Below, one piece after another: positions 23,166 through 34,779 of a DNA stretch of 64,000 nt. Location: assembly GCA_963989385.1 (NCBI GenBank), contig OZ022515.1, positions 10,448,803 to 10,512,802 of the forward strand. The letters run 5' to 3'. This DNA is from Ctena decussata. Its lineage: Eukaryota; Mollusca; Bivalvia; Lucinida; Lucinidae. The stretch's first letter is position 1. The number at the start of each line of letters is the position of its first letter. The position numbers and the translations under genes were made by a program. The notes under the pieces were generated by a model that worked only from the letters and a program-made list of their open reading frames with translations, ran no database searches and was not told the DNA's origin.

Positions 23166-23364
23166 GTTGGTGACTCTTTCACATCCCGTGACTGTAAAAA
23201 AAGATATGTATGTGTACATGAGAACGGTGAAAGCAAAATTATTAAAGAAGAACTGGGGAGCTGTCTGCGTAAGGTAGCAGTGTGTCGTGGCAACAAGAAG
23301 ACAGGCGTTCGAGAATGTATGTGTAAGAAAGGACTGGTTGGAGATGGTCGGCAAGTCTGTGAAC
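23166..23364 (+). CDS. Exon: VWC-like segment plus EGF-like module
   Basis: The acceptor is TATCTAG and the donor GTAAGT. It begins in phase 0 with VGDSF, so the joined reading is YYR-VGDSF-TSRDCKKRYVCV, typical of the short C-rich strand after TIL. The second half, GSCLRKVAVCRGNKKTGVRE followed by CMCKKGLVGDGRQVCE, has the spacing of an EGF-like module whose end, C-x-C-x(n)-GLVGDG-x-x-x-C, resembles the EGF_3 type. The last base is carried into the next exon. The following intron is about 21.1 kb, of which 12.2 kb is the retrotransposon. Confidence 0.85.
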
Positions 23365-23474
23365 GTAAGTCATCCAGCTATGAGCAACTCCATCTTGACA
23401 TCATTATGACATCAGTTTAGGGATCATACATTCTCCATCTTGACATCATTCTGACATCAGTTTAGGGATCATAT

Positions 23475-23710
23475 GAGCCGCGATGCGAGAAAACCAACAA
23501 TGTGGTTGTGCGCCCAGTGCAGACTCAGATCAGCCTTGGCATCAAACCAGTCTGATCAGACTCTTTGCTAAGTGCTCAAACGTAGATAAGAGTCTAAGTT
23601 ACCTTCATGCGTACAGCGAAGACTCTGATCAGACTGGGCGGATGCCCAGGCTGATCTGAGTCTGCGCTGGGCGCACAACCACATTGTTGGTTTTGTCGTG
23701 TCGCGGCTCA
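23475..23710. repeat. Family A fold-back element
   Basis: Ends GAGCCGCGATGCGAGAAAAC and GTCGTGTCGCGGCTCA. It is preceded by a tandem duplicate of ATCTTGACATCATT(A/C)TGACATC (23392-23470). Confidence 0.8.
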
Positions 23711-23869
23711 TATACCCGGTATGTTTTTTCATGCATTAACATTTGCTGGGTTCAGAGGAAGTTGTTTGAACACGAGGCTTTAGTCGAGCATTTTAACTTT
23801 TCGGAGGGACTTGGCAAATGGTAATGCAATGAAACAAACCTGTAAGATTGTTATTCTTGCATTTTAGAG

Positions 23870-25200
23870 TAGATTCTATTGGGAGGCACTGAATACCACA
23901 AACAACCACAAACCACCACAAACCATACCACAAACCACCACAAACTACCACAAACCACCACAAACCACCACAAACTACCACAAACCACCACAAACCACCA
24001 CAAACCATACCACAAACCACCACAAACTACCACAAACCACCACAAACTACCACAAACCACCACAAACCATACCACAAACCACCACAGACCACTGCAAACC
24101 ACTACAAACACCCTTAAAACTTTTGCTGGAACCCAAATTTCAGAAGATAATGCTGCGGGGGTAAGGCAAGGGGGCATAGATGGGGTATGCCTGCCCAGTA
24201 TCATTGTCAGTATAGATGCATGGTAACAAAGTTAAGTACTTGTAGTTAACCATCATACCTTTACATTTATAAATAGGAAATGCAGAGTACTAACAACATG
24301 TAGGTATATTTGCAAAATTTTCAAATACTATTTTAAAATATTAAAAATTTTCAGAAGCAATAGTGGAAAACACACCAAAAATCAAAGCATGCAAAAGCAT
24401 CACAGTTTAAAGATAGTTCTAGCCCATTTCTGAATTCTGTTCTCTAAAACAGTTTTCTGGTATTCAGTTTCAGTCCCATTAAAATTTTAAGATGGTATAA
24501 ATAGTAGGGTTTTTGATTTTTTAAAAAAGAATTCAATGTTCAGATTGTAACCATGCATTAAAAATTATGCTTGATAACAGTACACTTAACTGAGCTCAGT
24601 TGAACTAACTGAGCCCAGCTGAATTATTTTACTTGCTAAGTAAAGAATGTGATGAAGATCAAGAAATTATTGAAATAGCAGCTTTAAGACTATCATATAA
24701 ATTATTAGATTTCAAATAAATTTCAAATTCTAATTGTATGAATAGGGCACTCGGTTCATTTGATCCAGTATTGCTAAAGAGAAAACTCTGTCATCAAATG
24801 AAAGTAGCTTTACTTTACAATACTGGTAGCATTCTACACTTGAAACAAACAAGTAAATAAAACTATTTAAGCTTGCTTTCCTGGTGTCTCTTATTATTCT
24901 GGACTTGAAAGGAGACATAATGTTACTGAAGTTTTTTCAGACAAAATATGTACAACTAAAACTGCCAAAAATTTATAGTCTCAAAATAACCTTCTTGCAA
25001 AAATTCATGTAGTCATGATAAACTTTGCTTTCTGATATAAATTATTTTGCATTATGTGACAAAATGACAGAAGAACTGACACCACATTAGACCATATTGA
25101 AAAAATTTACTGAGCCTGAAGATCTTATTGTTGAAGTTTGGGTATGCTTGCTTACTGTTTACTCTTAGGTCTACAAATTAAATAATGTTAAAATTTTATA
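23870..25200 (+). repeat. Dispersed repeat R1, plus orientation, with CACCACAAAC minisatellite
   Basis: Starts with a (AAACCACCACA)n tract (23896-24110), then GCTGGAACCCAAATTTCAGA, GATGCATGGTAACAAAGTTA and further blocks to AAACAGT..CTCTTAGGTC near 25170. The same blocks occur in reverse order and orientation at 42185-43215. No transposase or ORF recognised. The small frames of the tract are simple-repeat artefacts. Confidence 0.8.
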
Positions 25201-25374
25201 AAGATCATTATGTCCCCCCCCCCCCCCCACCCCACCAAAGTTAAGGGGGTGTGCGCGTGGGGGGGGGGGGGATATTGATTTCAGTGCATATCTTGTTGGT
25301 GTCCATGTGGAAATGACAGTTGCTTCAACCCAAGAAATCTCTTGAACCAAGTGGTGGAAATCCACCAAACTTGC

Positions 25375-25900
25375 AATGGGACAAGCTCAACAGCTCATTA
25401 GATTTTTGGTGACCTTAACCTCATTTTCAGGGTCAGAGGAGAACTTACATACATGAATTTTTCACCAAAAATTAAATTTCTCTAAACATGACAGATTTCT
25501 TGAACCAAAAGATGGATATTATCAGATCATTGTGACATGTTTAAGATGTTTTTATTTTTTGGTGACCTAGACCTCATTTTCAAGTTCATAGTCTTGAATG
25601 TAAGGTATCTTTTGTACCAGTTATTATATTATAAGAATTGATTAGATTTGGACTACCTTGATCCCATTTAAAAGGTCATAGGAGCCCTTAGCAATGTTTA
25701 CCAAGAGTAAATTTCTTGAACCAATGGATGAAATTTAACCAGACATGTGTAGCTAATGGATATAAAATTAGGACAGGATGAAGAGGTGATGAAGTTTTGG
25801 TGATCTTGATCCCACTTTCAAGGTCACAGAAGGACTTTAAACGCTCTTGAATGTTTTGACATCTTTAGACTGAACTTGATAGGTTATATCAAGCAGGTGC
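25375..25900. repeat. Degenerate tandem units with GTGACCTTAACC phrases
   Basis: About three to four units of roughly 150 bp with TCTTGAACCAA and GGTGACCTNNACC(T/C)CATTTTCAAG-like phrases. Resembles the family D core. A poly-C/poly-G pair lies just before at 25213-25271. Confidence 0.5.
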
Positions 25901-26019
25901 AAATACACTGGTAGGGGATTCCGCCCGGGGATTTAAGAAGGTGAGAATGGGCTGCTGGGGGGACATCTGATTTTCTTCTAATCTCTTATGATAATCTGGT
26001 AAAAATTATTGAGCTCAGA

Positions 26020-26614
26020 ATATACTAGCCAAAAGTTCTAACCGGCCACTTACATTTTATCGATTTTCTTCAGAGCCCCAAAAGATCTTACAGTTCTATT
26101 TACATCACCAAATAGGCAGATATGTCAGTCAACTCAGCCATGAAAAGGTTTGACAAAATTCTTAACATTACAGCCAGGATGTGCCTATGAACAGAAGTAC
26201 CCCCATTTTTAAAATTCACAAAATTAAGCATTTCGTTACAATTTGTGAAAAATCAATTTTTGAAATATCCAATTTACGTGAGCAAAACCACTTCATTACT
26301 AAAGCAAATGACTGAATAAACAGATTTATGCAGAAATGAACATTATTCCTGCATGACAGTGGCTGCTTTGGGTCAAAATGTTAAAACTTACCCCACCACT
26401 CAGTGCAAATTCTTGTTAATTTTGAAAATGGGGGTACCTGCATTCATCTGTGACTCCTGGTTACAGTGAACTGAATAACGCTTAACCTTTTAGTGGTATG
26501 GTTTACTAACATATTTGCCTATCAGTGGCTGTAATCGGAATTGTGAGATTGCGAATAGCATTGAAGAAAAATGATAAAAACTAAGTGGTCGGTTAGAACT
26601 TTTGACTAGTATAT
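26020..26614. mobile_element. 595-bp TIR element
   Basis: Terminal inverted repeats of about 54 bp: left ATATACTAGCCAAAAGTTCT and right AGAACTTTTGACTAGTATAT, extending to GATTTTCTTCA / TGAAGAAAAAT. The interior includes TGTGCCTATGAACAGAAGTA and shows no coding frame, so it is non-autonomous. Confidence 0.8.
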
Positions 26615-27135
26615 GTTAGTAAAAAGTAACTGGAAATAACCTTTCCACAATATTGCACAATACTGAATCTAAATATATGGAAAAACTTAGGGAAAGCTCA
26701 GTCCTTCTTAGATTCCTTTCTGTCAACAGAATAACCGTGGCCAAGCAGGTTTTAGGAGTTATGGTAATCACAATAAGTTTCTTTGGAGAACTGAAGAAAA
26801 CTATCCTAGAACAATTATCATGAAATACTCCGCTTATGTCACCTGGAAACTGTGGACACATTTCTATGTTATATATTTTTCTACATAGAATGGCATATAT
26901 ACTAAGTTTTTGCCTGTTCATTCTTAGTATATTACTTTCATGGAAAGGAAATTTCATGCTCCTGTCTTTGACTGTGAAATGCACCAGCAGTGCAACTAAT
27001 ATAATTAAGTACATCATGCTGATCAGGCACTGAATTGTCATATAATTATAATCAATTATCACTTCCTGGAGATAACAGTCCAGATCTGCTCTATCGTTTA
27101 GTATAATAAATTTTAGCTTAATATATCACTGTAAA
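26615..27135. other. Unannotated intron sequence
   Basis: A 148-codon minus-strand open frame exists at 26616-27062, but its translation has no recognisable domain, is AT-driven and hydrophobic, and its stop lies against the TIR element. I do not call it a gene. Otherwise plain AT-rich intron. Confidence 0.5.
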
Positions 27136-28380
27136 CACCTATGTCTAATGACTTTAAATCATTGAAAATAAAAGGTTTCTAAAGAGAAATGAAACACTAA
27201 CCTCTCTTGTTTGTAGTTTTAGAATAAGTGAGTTTCCATCTTATCATAAATTATGCAGCATGCTTGGAAGATGAATTAATTAATTTAAATTAGCAGGTCC
27301 ATGTGTGCAGTTACTGGATAATCAGACATTATTACATTGTATCTGTCAATTTCACATAACAGTACGGCTAGTTAATAGGCTGTTCACCTATGTCTAATGA
27401 CTTTAAATCATAGAGAAAAAAAGGTTTCTAAAGAGAAATGAAACACTAACCTCTCTTGTTTGCAGTTTTAGAATAAGTGAGTTTCCATCTTATCATAAAT
27501 TATGCAGCATGCTTGGAAGATGAATTAATTAATTTAAATTAGCAGGTCCATGTGTGCAGTTACTGGATAATCAGACATTATTACATTGTATCTGTCAATT
27601 TCACATAACAGTACAGCTAGTTAATAGGCTGTTCACCTATGTCTAATGACTTTAAATCATTGAAAATAAAAGGTTTCTAAAGAGAAATGAAACACTAACC
27701 TCTCTTGTTTGCAGTTTTAGAATAAGTGAGTTTCCATCTTATCATAAATTATGCAGCATGCTTGGAAGATGAATTAATTAATTTAAATTAGCAGGTCCAT
27801 GTGTGCAGTTACTGGATAATCAGACATTATTACATTGTATCTGTCAATTTCACATAACAGTACAGCTAATTAATAGGCTGTTCACCTATGTCTAATGACT
27901 TTAAATCATTGAAAATAAAAGGTTTCTAAAGAGAAATGAAACACTAACCTCTCTTGTTTGCAGTTTTAGAATAAGTGAGTTTCCATCTTATCATAAATTA
28001 TGCAGCATGCTTGGAAGATGAATTAATTAATTTAAATTAGCAGGTCCATGTGTGCAGTTACTGGATAATCAGACATTATTACATTGTATCTGTCAATTTC
28101 ACATAACAGTACAGCTAATTAATAGGCTGTTCACCTATGTCTAATGACTTTAAATCATTGAAAATAAAAGGTTTCTAAAGAGAAATGAAACACTAACCTC
28201 TCTTGTTTGCAGTTTTAGAATAAGTGAGTTTCCATCTTATCATAAATTATGCAGCATGCTTGGAAGATGAATTAATTAATTTAAATTAGCAGGTCCATGT
28301 GTGCAGTTACTGGATAATCAGACATTATTACATTGTATCTGTCAATTTCACATAACAGTACGGCTAATTAATAGGCTGTT
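27136..28380. repeat. 249-bp satellite, five units
   Basis: CACCTATGTCTAATGACTTT begins at 27136, 27385, 27634, 27883 and 28132, an exact 249-bp period. Units differ by only a few substitutions. The array ends 36 bp before the retrotransposon. Confidence 0.95.
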
Positions 28381-28412
28381 ACATCTTATAGATAAGAATG
28401 ATAAGAACACAA

Positions 28413-28416
28413 TGTA
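28413..28416. repeat. Target site duplication, left
   Basis: TGTA next to the LTR start, repeated at 40613-40616. Confidence 0.8.
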
Positions 28417-30209
28417 TGTAACCGGTCCGTAATCTGTGCCCCGGCTAACTCGTAAGGAAAACAGTTACTATTAGTAGTTTCCACATATTTATTGTCGAGC
28501 CACATACAACTTCAAGATAGGATGATAAATGATCCTGAAAATATATATAAACAGCAATAAATCTAGGTGTCACATTATCATCGGCACCATTAATAGTCAT
28601 ATAAATGTTAACATACAACTATTGGATACATGTTGCGTTCAAATGTAATAATAGAGTTTCAGGAAAGATTGGCACCGACTTTACACATTAAAATAACGTA
28701 AATCATGATCAGGCTGCTCAAAACTTGCGGCAATACTTTTCAGCAATATGTGACGTGAAATACACAATTGATTAAGGACAGTATTACCAAGATTTCCGTC
28801 ATGCCATGACCAGCATGATACTGCTGTATAATATGCCTGATCTGTTAACATTAATTCAAACTATTAAAACTGATAGATATATACATACAAGTGAAGAAAA
28901 TATTGTAATTTCCTTCGCTACCCTCAAAGATGACAGTTATGGAAATTGCATCATCTATATATAATGCAACATGCATTATATACAAATAATGCAAATATCA
29001 TCTTTGATAGACGTAAATAAAATTATGACTTTATCACAATAGCTATCCTGCTTATTGTGATTATGGCAAACAGAATGTACAGCTCAACAGAAACATTAAA
29101 ATACTTATAAAACTAATGAAATGACTCTGAATAATGGTTGGATGATGATTCATGGTTTTATGGTCCTTTCAACGGTATCTTAGTCATTCTGGGACCAATA
29201 TGAAAATGATAAATACAATAAGGATAAAATAATCCAGAGTGTTAACCTCTCGGTTAACACGACCAGATTAACCTGTCAACACCCCAGTTGATATCAAATG
29301 CTTAATGAAAGCACTCAATCTGAATATGCCTTGGATCCACGGCTATTGAGCAACCAGCCTCGTTTCAGACTACTTATTGCAATTGTACAATAATATAAAT
29401 TCATACATACCAAGCTATGGGCTTAGATCACACTCATCGGCTCTTCTCACACGTCAAGTCTCAGTGGTGCTGTGAAGATTCATGCTGCAATGCAATAAGT
29501 TACAGTGCACTTTTGTGATTTAAAAGTTAGTATGTTAATACAAACAAAGACGCTTTTCGGTTTTAACTCAGCAGTTTGTAAGACTTGAGAAATTAAACTT
29601 TTCTATTAACTTTTGACGGAACCGACGTATTTCTTTACATACTAACTTCGGAAAGTGTTCAAACATAAAAGAAATGGACGAAATATAAATTTACTTAGAA
29701 GATATGGAAATCATTAAAAGCTACAGATTTTTGCATATTTAAAGCAAGAACTTTAGAACTACTTTAACTACATACCTTCTAAGATACAAAGATGACTGGG
29801 AAATATGAAGAAAGTATTTTTTTCAAAACTTGTCAAACACCAAGAAATGTCTTCTAGCCTCAAAAGTCAACCAAGAAGAAAGGACAGATTTACCACTATC
29901 TCTACACTAGCCAATGAAAAAGGCTCTTCACAAAAACTACTCAAGCAATTATCTACCTAGGATTTACAATACAGAAGGTGATAAAGACTTGCCACAAGGC
30001 AAATACAGTTTTGACAGGTAAACATAATCTCCTTAAAGAGACTCGCTTTAAGGTTGTCTCATATAAATTTGATTAAAATACAAATAAGTGAATCAATGGC
30101 TTATTTGTGCCATCAATTATTTACAAAAATATAATACTGTCAGAAATGTCTGCAGAACTGACTCGACTCTAAAATGATTTAAAAAATATGAAAATCTGTA
30201 CTTGTTACA
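28417..30209 (-). repeat. 3' LTR of the retrotransposon (left in window)
   Basis: Plus strand begins TGTAACCGG and ends CTTGTTACA, so the LTR obeys TG...CA. It equals 38820-40612 except at 28774 (A here, T at 39177). That change makes a stop in a 79-codon frame that is open in the other copy, a frame I do not consider coding. Confidence 0.95.
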
Positions 30210-30223
30210 CCCTCCCCCTCTTC
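30210..30223 (-). promoter_or_regulatory. Polypurine tract
   Basis: On the minus strand GAAGAGGGGGAGGG abuts the 3' LTR. This is the expected plus-strand DNA primer site. Confidence 0.9.
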
Positions 30224-30243
30224 ATCAAATGACGTCTCGTCAT

Positions 30244-33200
30244 TTACAATGAATCACTGATTCCTTTTACAACTGCACTGATTATTTTCGGATCAAGTTT
30301 CAGAACAGCACTAGAGGTCAACAAAGACTGCAACATCATAGTTTGCTTAGATATACCCATGCAATAGTCACCAGACTGTTGCCATGTCGGTTTCTTTCTA
30401 ACTCTGGTCGACCGTCTTGGGGCATTTTCTGATGTAGTATCCGAGCGCTCGAAATTAAGGGCCCCATTGGTATTTAATTCTGTTGAAGCAACCACTTCAA
30501 CATCTGTTGGAGCTAAACTTTCAACTTCTGCCTCACTTTCTACTGAAATATGACTTTCAGTATCAGCAGAAACACCTTCAGTTTCTAAAACTCTATCATG
30601 ATCTAATTCATGGGCGTCCCCATGTTCACCAAGATCAACTGGCTCCAAAGTACCTGCTGCTCCTGAAACAGTACTACCTGCTGTACTGTCATCTACAGAA
30701 GAAACTACTTCTGCATCTTTATCTATCAGATTCGTTGTAGTTGTTGTAGTAACAACTACCATATCTACATCTTCTTCATCTACGTCTTCAGTCTTTGATG
30801 CTGCTTTGTTCTGATTTCTCCTCTTTCTAGGCACCGGTACAGGCTTTACATTATCTGAAACAGTGTTTGTCTCAGCTGTTGGTACCTGAAATGGATTTTC
30901 TTCTGAAACATTCTTCTTCTCTCGTGGCTGTGGGGTTGGTCTATTCTGAAAAACAGAACAATCTTGGAGCTTATTACCAAGATGTAACAAGTGGTTTCTA
31001 TGTAACGTTCTAATGTTACCTTCACCATCCTCTCTTTTAACCTTATACACAGGTATATCAGCATTTGGCTGCTCTGACACAATATAAACTTCGTCTGCCC
31101 ATTTATCTGACAATTTGTGTTTTCCGTCATGAGCAAGGATCTTTACCAAAACTCTGTCTCCTACCTTTAACTGTGCTGCTCTTGCTTTCATGTCATAATA
31201 AACTTTCTGTTTGTCCCTTGCTTTATCTGCATTTTTCTGGACTAGGTCAAAAACTTCCTTGATCTTACTTTGTAGATCTGAAACATATTCAGAATATGAA
31301 TTGTCCTTATCATCATTGTTATAGACTCCAAATGCAATGTCAACTGGAAGTTTCGGTTCCCTACCAAACAGTAACGTATATGGGGCATAACCAGTACTTT
31401 CATGTTTTATACAATTATAAGCATGGACCAAAGGTGATATATACTGCTTCCAATTTTGCTTTTTGTCTGTTTCTAAGGTTCCAATCATAGAAATTAAGGT
31501 CCTATTAAATCTTTCAGTCATTCCATTACCTGATGCATGATAGGGACTTGTTCTACTTTTATTTATTCCCATTAGCTGACATAGCTCTTTGATGATTGAG
31601 CTTTCAAAATTTGCACCCTGGTCTGAATGGAGGCGTGCGGGAATACCATATCTGACAATAAATTCCTTGTACAATACATCGGCAGTTGTTTTAGCTGTTT
31701 GATTTTTGGTTGGGATTGCAACTGCAAATCTAGTGAAATGGTCAGTTATAACAAGGACATTTGAAATATTTCCTTTTGACGGTTCAAGAGTCAGATAATC
31801 AAGGCAGACAAGTTGAAGAGGATATGTTGAAGTTATATTAACAAGAGGAGCTCTTATATCTGTCTTGGATTTCCTCTTTATACATCTATCACAGTTTGCT
31901 ATCCATGTATCAGTATCAGCGGTCATACCTGGCCAAAAGAACCTATCACGCAATAGTGAGAGTGTTCTATCTTTACTGGGATGGCCCATATCATTGTGCA
32001 GACCAGATAGGACTTGCTCAATGTAACAAAAAGGTAACACAAGCTGATTCTTTTTCTCATTCTCTACAACTGTTTCTCTATATAGTATGCCTCTAATAAG
32101 TTTAAGATTGTTAAATGATTTCTGCATGGCTGAGTCTTCCCGACAGCGGATGTTTGTTCTGTCAGGTTGTTTTCTGTCACGAACTGCCCTGACCCAGAAA
32201 CCAAGCAAACTATCACTATACTGTTGCTTTCTTATCTCTCTCATGTCTACTTGTGGCATTGGCTCGCCAGGAAATTCTGTGGCCTCAAGCACATCAATAG
32301 ACATAGCAACTGAATGTATGGGGGCTGAGACTACGCAACCACATAAGACTTTAACAGACTCACTAGGGATCTCTGCAGATTGCTGATTACTTGGATGCCT
32401 CGAGAGGCTGTCAGCATCTACATTTGAGGCTCCAGGTCTGTAAATTATGTTAAAATCATAGCTGGCTAGGGACGACAACCATCTATGTCCAGTAGCATCT
32501 AATTTGGCTTTCGACAAGACATAGGTTAAGGGATTATTGTCTGTGACAACGGTGAACTTGGTGCCATACAGATAATCATGCAGCTTTTCTGTAATGGCCC
32601 ATTTGAGAGCTAGGAACTCTAATTTAGATGATGGATAATTTCTTTCTGATCCCCTTAAACCTCTACTGGCATAACTTATAACTCTCATCTTACCATTCTG
32701 CTTTTGGTAAAGTACAACCCCAAGGCCCTTTAACGATGCGTCTGTATGGACTTCGAAAGGAAGATCATAGTCAGCAAAGCCTAATATAGGAGGGGATGAT
32801 AGTGACTGCTTTAATTTATCAAAAGCATCTTGCTGTTCTATGCCCCAACTGAAAGGTTTTGAAGAAGTAACTTTCTTACCCTTCTTGAAAGAAGTGTTAG
32901 GGTGAAGGTCTGTCAAAGGTTTTGCTATTTTAGAAAAATCTTTAACAAATCTTCTATAGTACCCAGCGAATGATGTAAATTGTCTTACTTCTTCAGCATT
33001 TTTTGGTGTAGGCCAGTTTATCACTTTGTCAATTTTTTCGGGATCTGCTTCAACACCACTCTCAGATACAATATGACCAACATATTTTACTTTTGTCTGC
33101 AGGAACTTACATTTCTTTGCATTAAGCTTTAGGTTACATTCTTTTAACCTAGTAAGAACTTTATCTAACCTTTCAAGATGCTGTTCTAAAGAATCTGAAA

Positions 33201-34779
33201 ATATAATTAAGTCGTCTAAATAGATGGCACATATTTTCATATTTAGGTCACCAAGACATTGTTCCATAAGGCGTTGGTACGTGGCAGGGGAATTATTTAA
33301 CCCAAAAGGTAAGCGATTAAACTCCCAGAAACCTAGGGGACCAACTGTAAATGCTGTTCTACATTTATGCTCTTCAAAAACTTCTACTTGGTGATAACCA
33401 GACTTCATATCTAGAACAGTAAAATATTTTGAGCCCGACAAAGTATCTAGTAAGTCTTCAATCCTGGGCAGAGCATATGAGTCTCTAATTGTTCTTTTAT
33501 TCAGTTGTCGATAATCGACACACATTCTTATGCTTCCATCACGTTTGCGTACTAAGACGACATTAGATGCCCAAGGAGAGTGTGATTCTCTAATGATACC
33601 ACATGCAGCAAGTTGTTCAAGATGGGCTCTAATTTCATCTATCATTGCTGGTGGGATACGTCTATGCCTTTGCTTGAAAGGTGTATCATCTGTCAAATTT
33701 ATTTTATGCTCAACAAAAGTACAATGACCTATGTCTGTATCTCCAGTGGAAAAAATATCCTTATGCTCTAACAAAAGGTGATTTATTTTTTCCACTTCTT
33801 CTTCTGTAAGCCCAACAGTTTCAATAGAAACTTGGTCTAAGATAGAGTCATCTGAATCTGTAGACTCTGAAATTTTATAATTGAGGTCTACATTTACAGG
33901 CTGCAACTCGCATAATAATGCTCTAGGTGGCACTACAAATGTTGAAGTCGTCACATTTGAAATCTGAACTTCAATCATACCATTCTTTCCACAGCTATAA
34001 TTTATCACAGCAGGAGTGATATCAAAGTCATCTGGTATGACAGACTTTTCAGTTTGTACCATCATAGCACATGTAGGGTGATAGTCAAGTTCTTTACTTG
34101 CTATACCTTGTATTGTCACTGTGCTATTCGCAGGGATAGTGATACTATTCACTTCCGCACTCCTTACGACAGCAAGCCTGTTTTTATTCTTCTTCAGCTC
34201 TTTCTCCCTTACAACTATACATCTGAATGCTAAATACCAGGGAGTATGTAAATTAGCACTCTGGAGAAACTTTTCACCCAAACTTTCTTTACAAGTATTT
34301 AAAAATTCAACTAGGACATTTGTTCCTAGTAAAATTGGCACACTGGTATTGTACTCAGTATCTGGTACAACTAATAAAATACAATTATGTACACACTCTA
34401 CAGGAAATTCAGCTGACTGAAGTTCAACTTGTATGTAGCCAAAATATGGCATAGTCTTACCATCAGCACACTCTAGTTTTAAGAAATTATCAAGAGGCAT
34501 AAGCTCTAAATGTTTAAAATTGTTCTCATAAAAACTTTGGCTGATAGTACTGACACATGAACCTGTGTCAAGTAATGCCTTTGTTACCACTTTATCAATG
34601 AGTATGTCAGCCTCATTGCTACTGCCCACGACACTAGATACTTTGGGGCATTTATGGGAGTAACCTACAGACCACCCCTGTCCATAGGTCTGATTCAGTT
34701 TAAATACTTGCGACTGTGGTCCATTCTGTTTACAGGACACTGCCATTGGTAATGACCATATTGACGGCACCTGAAGCAC
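30244..34779 (-). CDS. pol: Pol polyprotein: protease, reverse transcriptase, RNase H, integrase
   Basis: An uninterrupted frame of 1511 codons numbered from a GTG at 34779; real translation probably enters by -1 frameshift at 34698-34704. Domains: aspartic protease with DTGS at about 71-74 and ILLG at 149-152; reverse transcriptase 360-560 with first Asp at 457 (FTVLDMKSGYH) and YLDD at 520-523; RNase H 645-795 with TDAS Asp 680, Glu 721, TDNN Asp 747 and DADSLSR; integrase zinc finger H928-H933-C963-C966 and core D994, D1053, E1089 (35 residues between the last two); GPY/F-like module 1204-1268. Residues 1270-1511 are an acidic, Ser/Thr/Val-rich tail with RRSTRVRKKP. No chromodomain or env. 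It makes cDNA from the RNA and inserts it. Confidence 0.95.
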   Translation of the reverse strand: MLQVPSIWSLPMAVSCKQNGPQSQVFKLNQTYGQGWSVGYSHKCPKVSSVVGSSNEADILIDKVVTKALLDTGSCVSTISQSFYENNFKHLELMPLDNFLKLECADGKTMPYFGYIQVELQSAEFPVECVHNCILLVVPDTEYNTSVPILLGTNVLVEFLNTCKESLGEKFLQSANLHTPWYLAFRCIVVREKELKKNKNRLAVVRSAEVNSITIPANSTVTIQGIASKELDYHPTCAMMVQTEKSVIPDDFDITPAVINYSCGKNGMIEVQISNVTTSTFVVPPRALLCELQPVNVDLNYKISESTDSDDSILDQVSIETVGLTEEEVEKINHLLLEHKDIFSTGDTDIGHCTFVEHKINLTDDTPFKQRHRRIPPAMIDEIRAHLEQLAACGIIRESHSPWASNVVLVRKRDGSIRMCVDYRQLNKRTIRDSYALPRIEDLLDTLSGSKYFTVLDMKSGYHQVEVFEEHKCRTAFTVGPLGFWEFNRLPFGLNNSPATYQRLMEQCLGDLNMKICAIYLDDLIIFSDSLEQHLERLDKVLTRLKECNLKLNAKKCKFLQTKVKYVGHIVSESGVEADPEKIDKVINWPTPKNAEEVRQFTSFAGYYRRFVKDFSKIAKPLTDLHPNTSFKKGKKVTSSKPFSWGIEQQDAFDKLKQSLSSPPILGFADYDLPFEVHTDASLKGLGVVLYQKQNGKMRVISYASRGLRGSERNYPSSKLEFLALKWAITEKLHDYLYGTKFTVVTDNNPLTYVLSKAKLDATGHRWLSSLASYDFNIIYRPGASNVDADSLSRHPSNQQSAEIPSESVKVLCGCVVSAPIHSVAMSIDVLEATEFPGEPMPQVDMREIRKQQYSDSLLGFWVRAVRDRKQPDRTNIRCREDSAMQKSFNNLKLIRGILYRETVVENEKKNQLVLPFCYIEQVLSGLHNDMGHPSKDRTLSLLRDRFFWPGMTADTDTWIANCDRCIKRKSKTDIRAPLVNITSTYPLQLVCLDYLTLEPSKGNISNVLVITDHFTRFAVAIPTKNQTAKTTADVLYKEFIVRYGIPARLHSDQGANFESSIIKELCQLMGINKSRTSPYHASGNGMTERFNRTLISMIGTLETDKKQNWKQYISPLVHAYNCIKHESTGYAPYTLLFGREPKLPVDIAFGVYNNDDKDNSYSEYVSDLQSKIKEVFDLVQKNADKARDKQKVYYDMKARAAQLKVGDRVLVKILAHDGKHKLSDKWADEVYIVSEQPNADIPVYKVKREDGEGNIRTLHRNHLLHLGNKLQDCSVFQNRPTPQPREKKNVSEENPFQVPTAETNTVSDNVKPVPVPRKRRNQNKAASKTEDVDEEDVDMVVVTTTTTTNLIDKDAEVVSSVDDSTAGSTVSGAAGTLEPVDLGEHGDAHELDHDRVLETEGVSADTESHISVESEAEVESLAPTDVEVVASTELNTNGALNFERSDTTSENAPRRSTRVRKKPTWQQSGDYCMGISKQTMMLQSLLTSSAVLKLDPKIISAVVKGISDSL
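34668..34704 (-). promoter_or_regulatory. Candidate -1 ribosomal frameshift signal
   Basis: On the minus strand the heptamer TTTAAAC (34704-34698) is in register as T-TTA-AAC in the CCHC frame, directly followed by TGA (34697-34695). A five-base spacer ends at a 6-bp stem CAGACC (34692-34687) / GGTCTG (34673-34668) with a 13-base loop. A -1 slip at the heptamer enters the pol frame. T-TTA-AAC is a well-known slippery heptamer; its use here is inferred. Confidence 0.75.

Noticed and set aside
23793..24226. ORFs rich in Val-Cys-Gly-Trp or Thr-Asn-His
   Set aside because: Frames through a CACCACAAAC simple repeat; no composition of a real protein.
26616..27062. 148-codon minus-strand ORF
   Set aside because: No recognisable domain, AT-rich composition, no splice or promoter context; most likely chance.
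27136..28380. CRISPR-like array
   Set aside because: Units are contiguous 249-bp satellites without spacers, in a eukaryotic intron.
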